6,054 nucleotides of DNA, from assembly GCA_910586585.1 (NCBI GenBank), contig CAJUKA010000192.1, forward strand, positions 1-6,054, written 5' to 3'. Shown here in pieces: positions 5,856 through 6,054 of this stretch. Made by a program: the position numbers and the translations under genes. A model generated the notes under the pieces. That model was not told where the DNA came from. It worked only from the letters and a program-made list of their open reading frames with translations, and ran no database searches. Source of the DNA: an uncultured Lachnospiraceae bacterium (GTDB lineage Bacteria > Bacillota > Clostridia > Lachnospirales > Lachnospiraceae). Position 1 is the first letter of the stretch. Each line of letters begins with the position of its first letter.

Positions 5856-5980
5856 TCTATTACCGCCTTTCCACCTGCAATTCTGCAAAGTTGCTGACGC
5901 ACTTCTTTCTGACGATCTTCGCTGATTTTCAAATCCAAATCTTTGTTCATAAAGCTTATGGTCATATTAAAGAAATTCAT
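5852..5980 (-). CDS. Possible 42-residue small protein coupled to the agrC-like kinase
   Basis: A short minus-strand frame starts MNFFNMTISF and ends CRIAGGKAVIE. Its TGA stop overlaps the kinase ATG (ATGA), the usual form of translational coupling, and the kinase ribosome binding site lies inside its last codons. The middle (KDLDLKISEDRQKEVRQQL) looks like a charged helix. It has one cysteine but lacks the AgrD pattern of an amphipathic leader, ring residues after Cys and an acidic, proline-bearing tail, so it is not a clear pheromone precursor. A stop codon 10 codons before the ATG shows it is not simply the tail of a larger gene in this frame. The ATG has only a poor AAAAAG upstream, so translation is uncertain. 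It could be a leader peptide, a small regulator or chance. Confidence 0.45.
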   Translation of the reverse strand: MNFFNMTISFMNKDLDLKISEDRQKEVRQQLCRIAGGKAVIE

Positions 5981-6054
5981 CTTTTTGACGTAATCATAGT
6001 TTAGGAACTGTTAATAAATTAATCCTTACAATTGGGTTTGATTTTATAATTCCA

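Noticed and set aside
6003..6011. ACAGTTCCT on the minus strand upstream of the agr-like operon, similar to an AgrA half-site
   Set aside because: AgrA-type regulators bind paired direct repeats, and no second copy lies at the expected distance.

Overview
The window looks like accessory DNA from a low-to-moderate GC Firmicute, most likely a gut Clostridia or Lachnospiraceae-type species. The reasons are AT-rich intergenic DNA, strong AGGAG-type ribosome binding sites, a GHKL-kinase/AgrB quorum-sensing pair, and an RNA polymerase sigma factor followed by an overlapping membrane-protein gene. No gene allows a species assignment.

Layout, left to right. (1) Bases 1-669 are the C-terminal part of an IS66-family transposase entering from the left, followed by a hairpin and a probable insertion-sequence right end near 725. 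(2) Bases 726-1139 hold no convincing gene. They contain an AT-rich stem-loop, a strong intrinsic terminator ending at 1026, and a short stretch resembling the T-arm of a tRNA on the minus strand. (3) Bases 1140-1472 encode a small XRE-type DNA-binding regulator with its own terminator. (4) Bases 1631-2191 encode an ECF-like sigma-70 family factor. Its 3' end overlaps a gene (2181-3371) whose product joins a short charged cytoplasmic stub, one membrane segment and an alpha/beta hydrolase domain. This is the topology of an anti-sigma factor, with a hydrolase where the sensor domain would be. A second, stronger start at 2403 could make the hydrolase alone. (5) Bases 3581-3940 encode an unrecognised 119-residue soluble protein. 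(6) On the minus strand, converging on it with only 2 bp between stop codons, lies an agr-like operon: a possible 42-codon small ORF, an AgrC-like GHKL sensor kinase and an AgrB-like peptide-processing protease.

The two systems run in opposite directions and nothing in the sequence links them. The agr module has the sensor and the processing enzyme but no recognisable AgrD pheromone precursor and no LytTR response regulator inside the window. The most unusual features are the sigma/hydrolase-fusion pair with two possible translation starts, and the AgrC-AgrB pair led by a translationally coupled small ORF.
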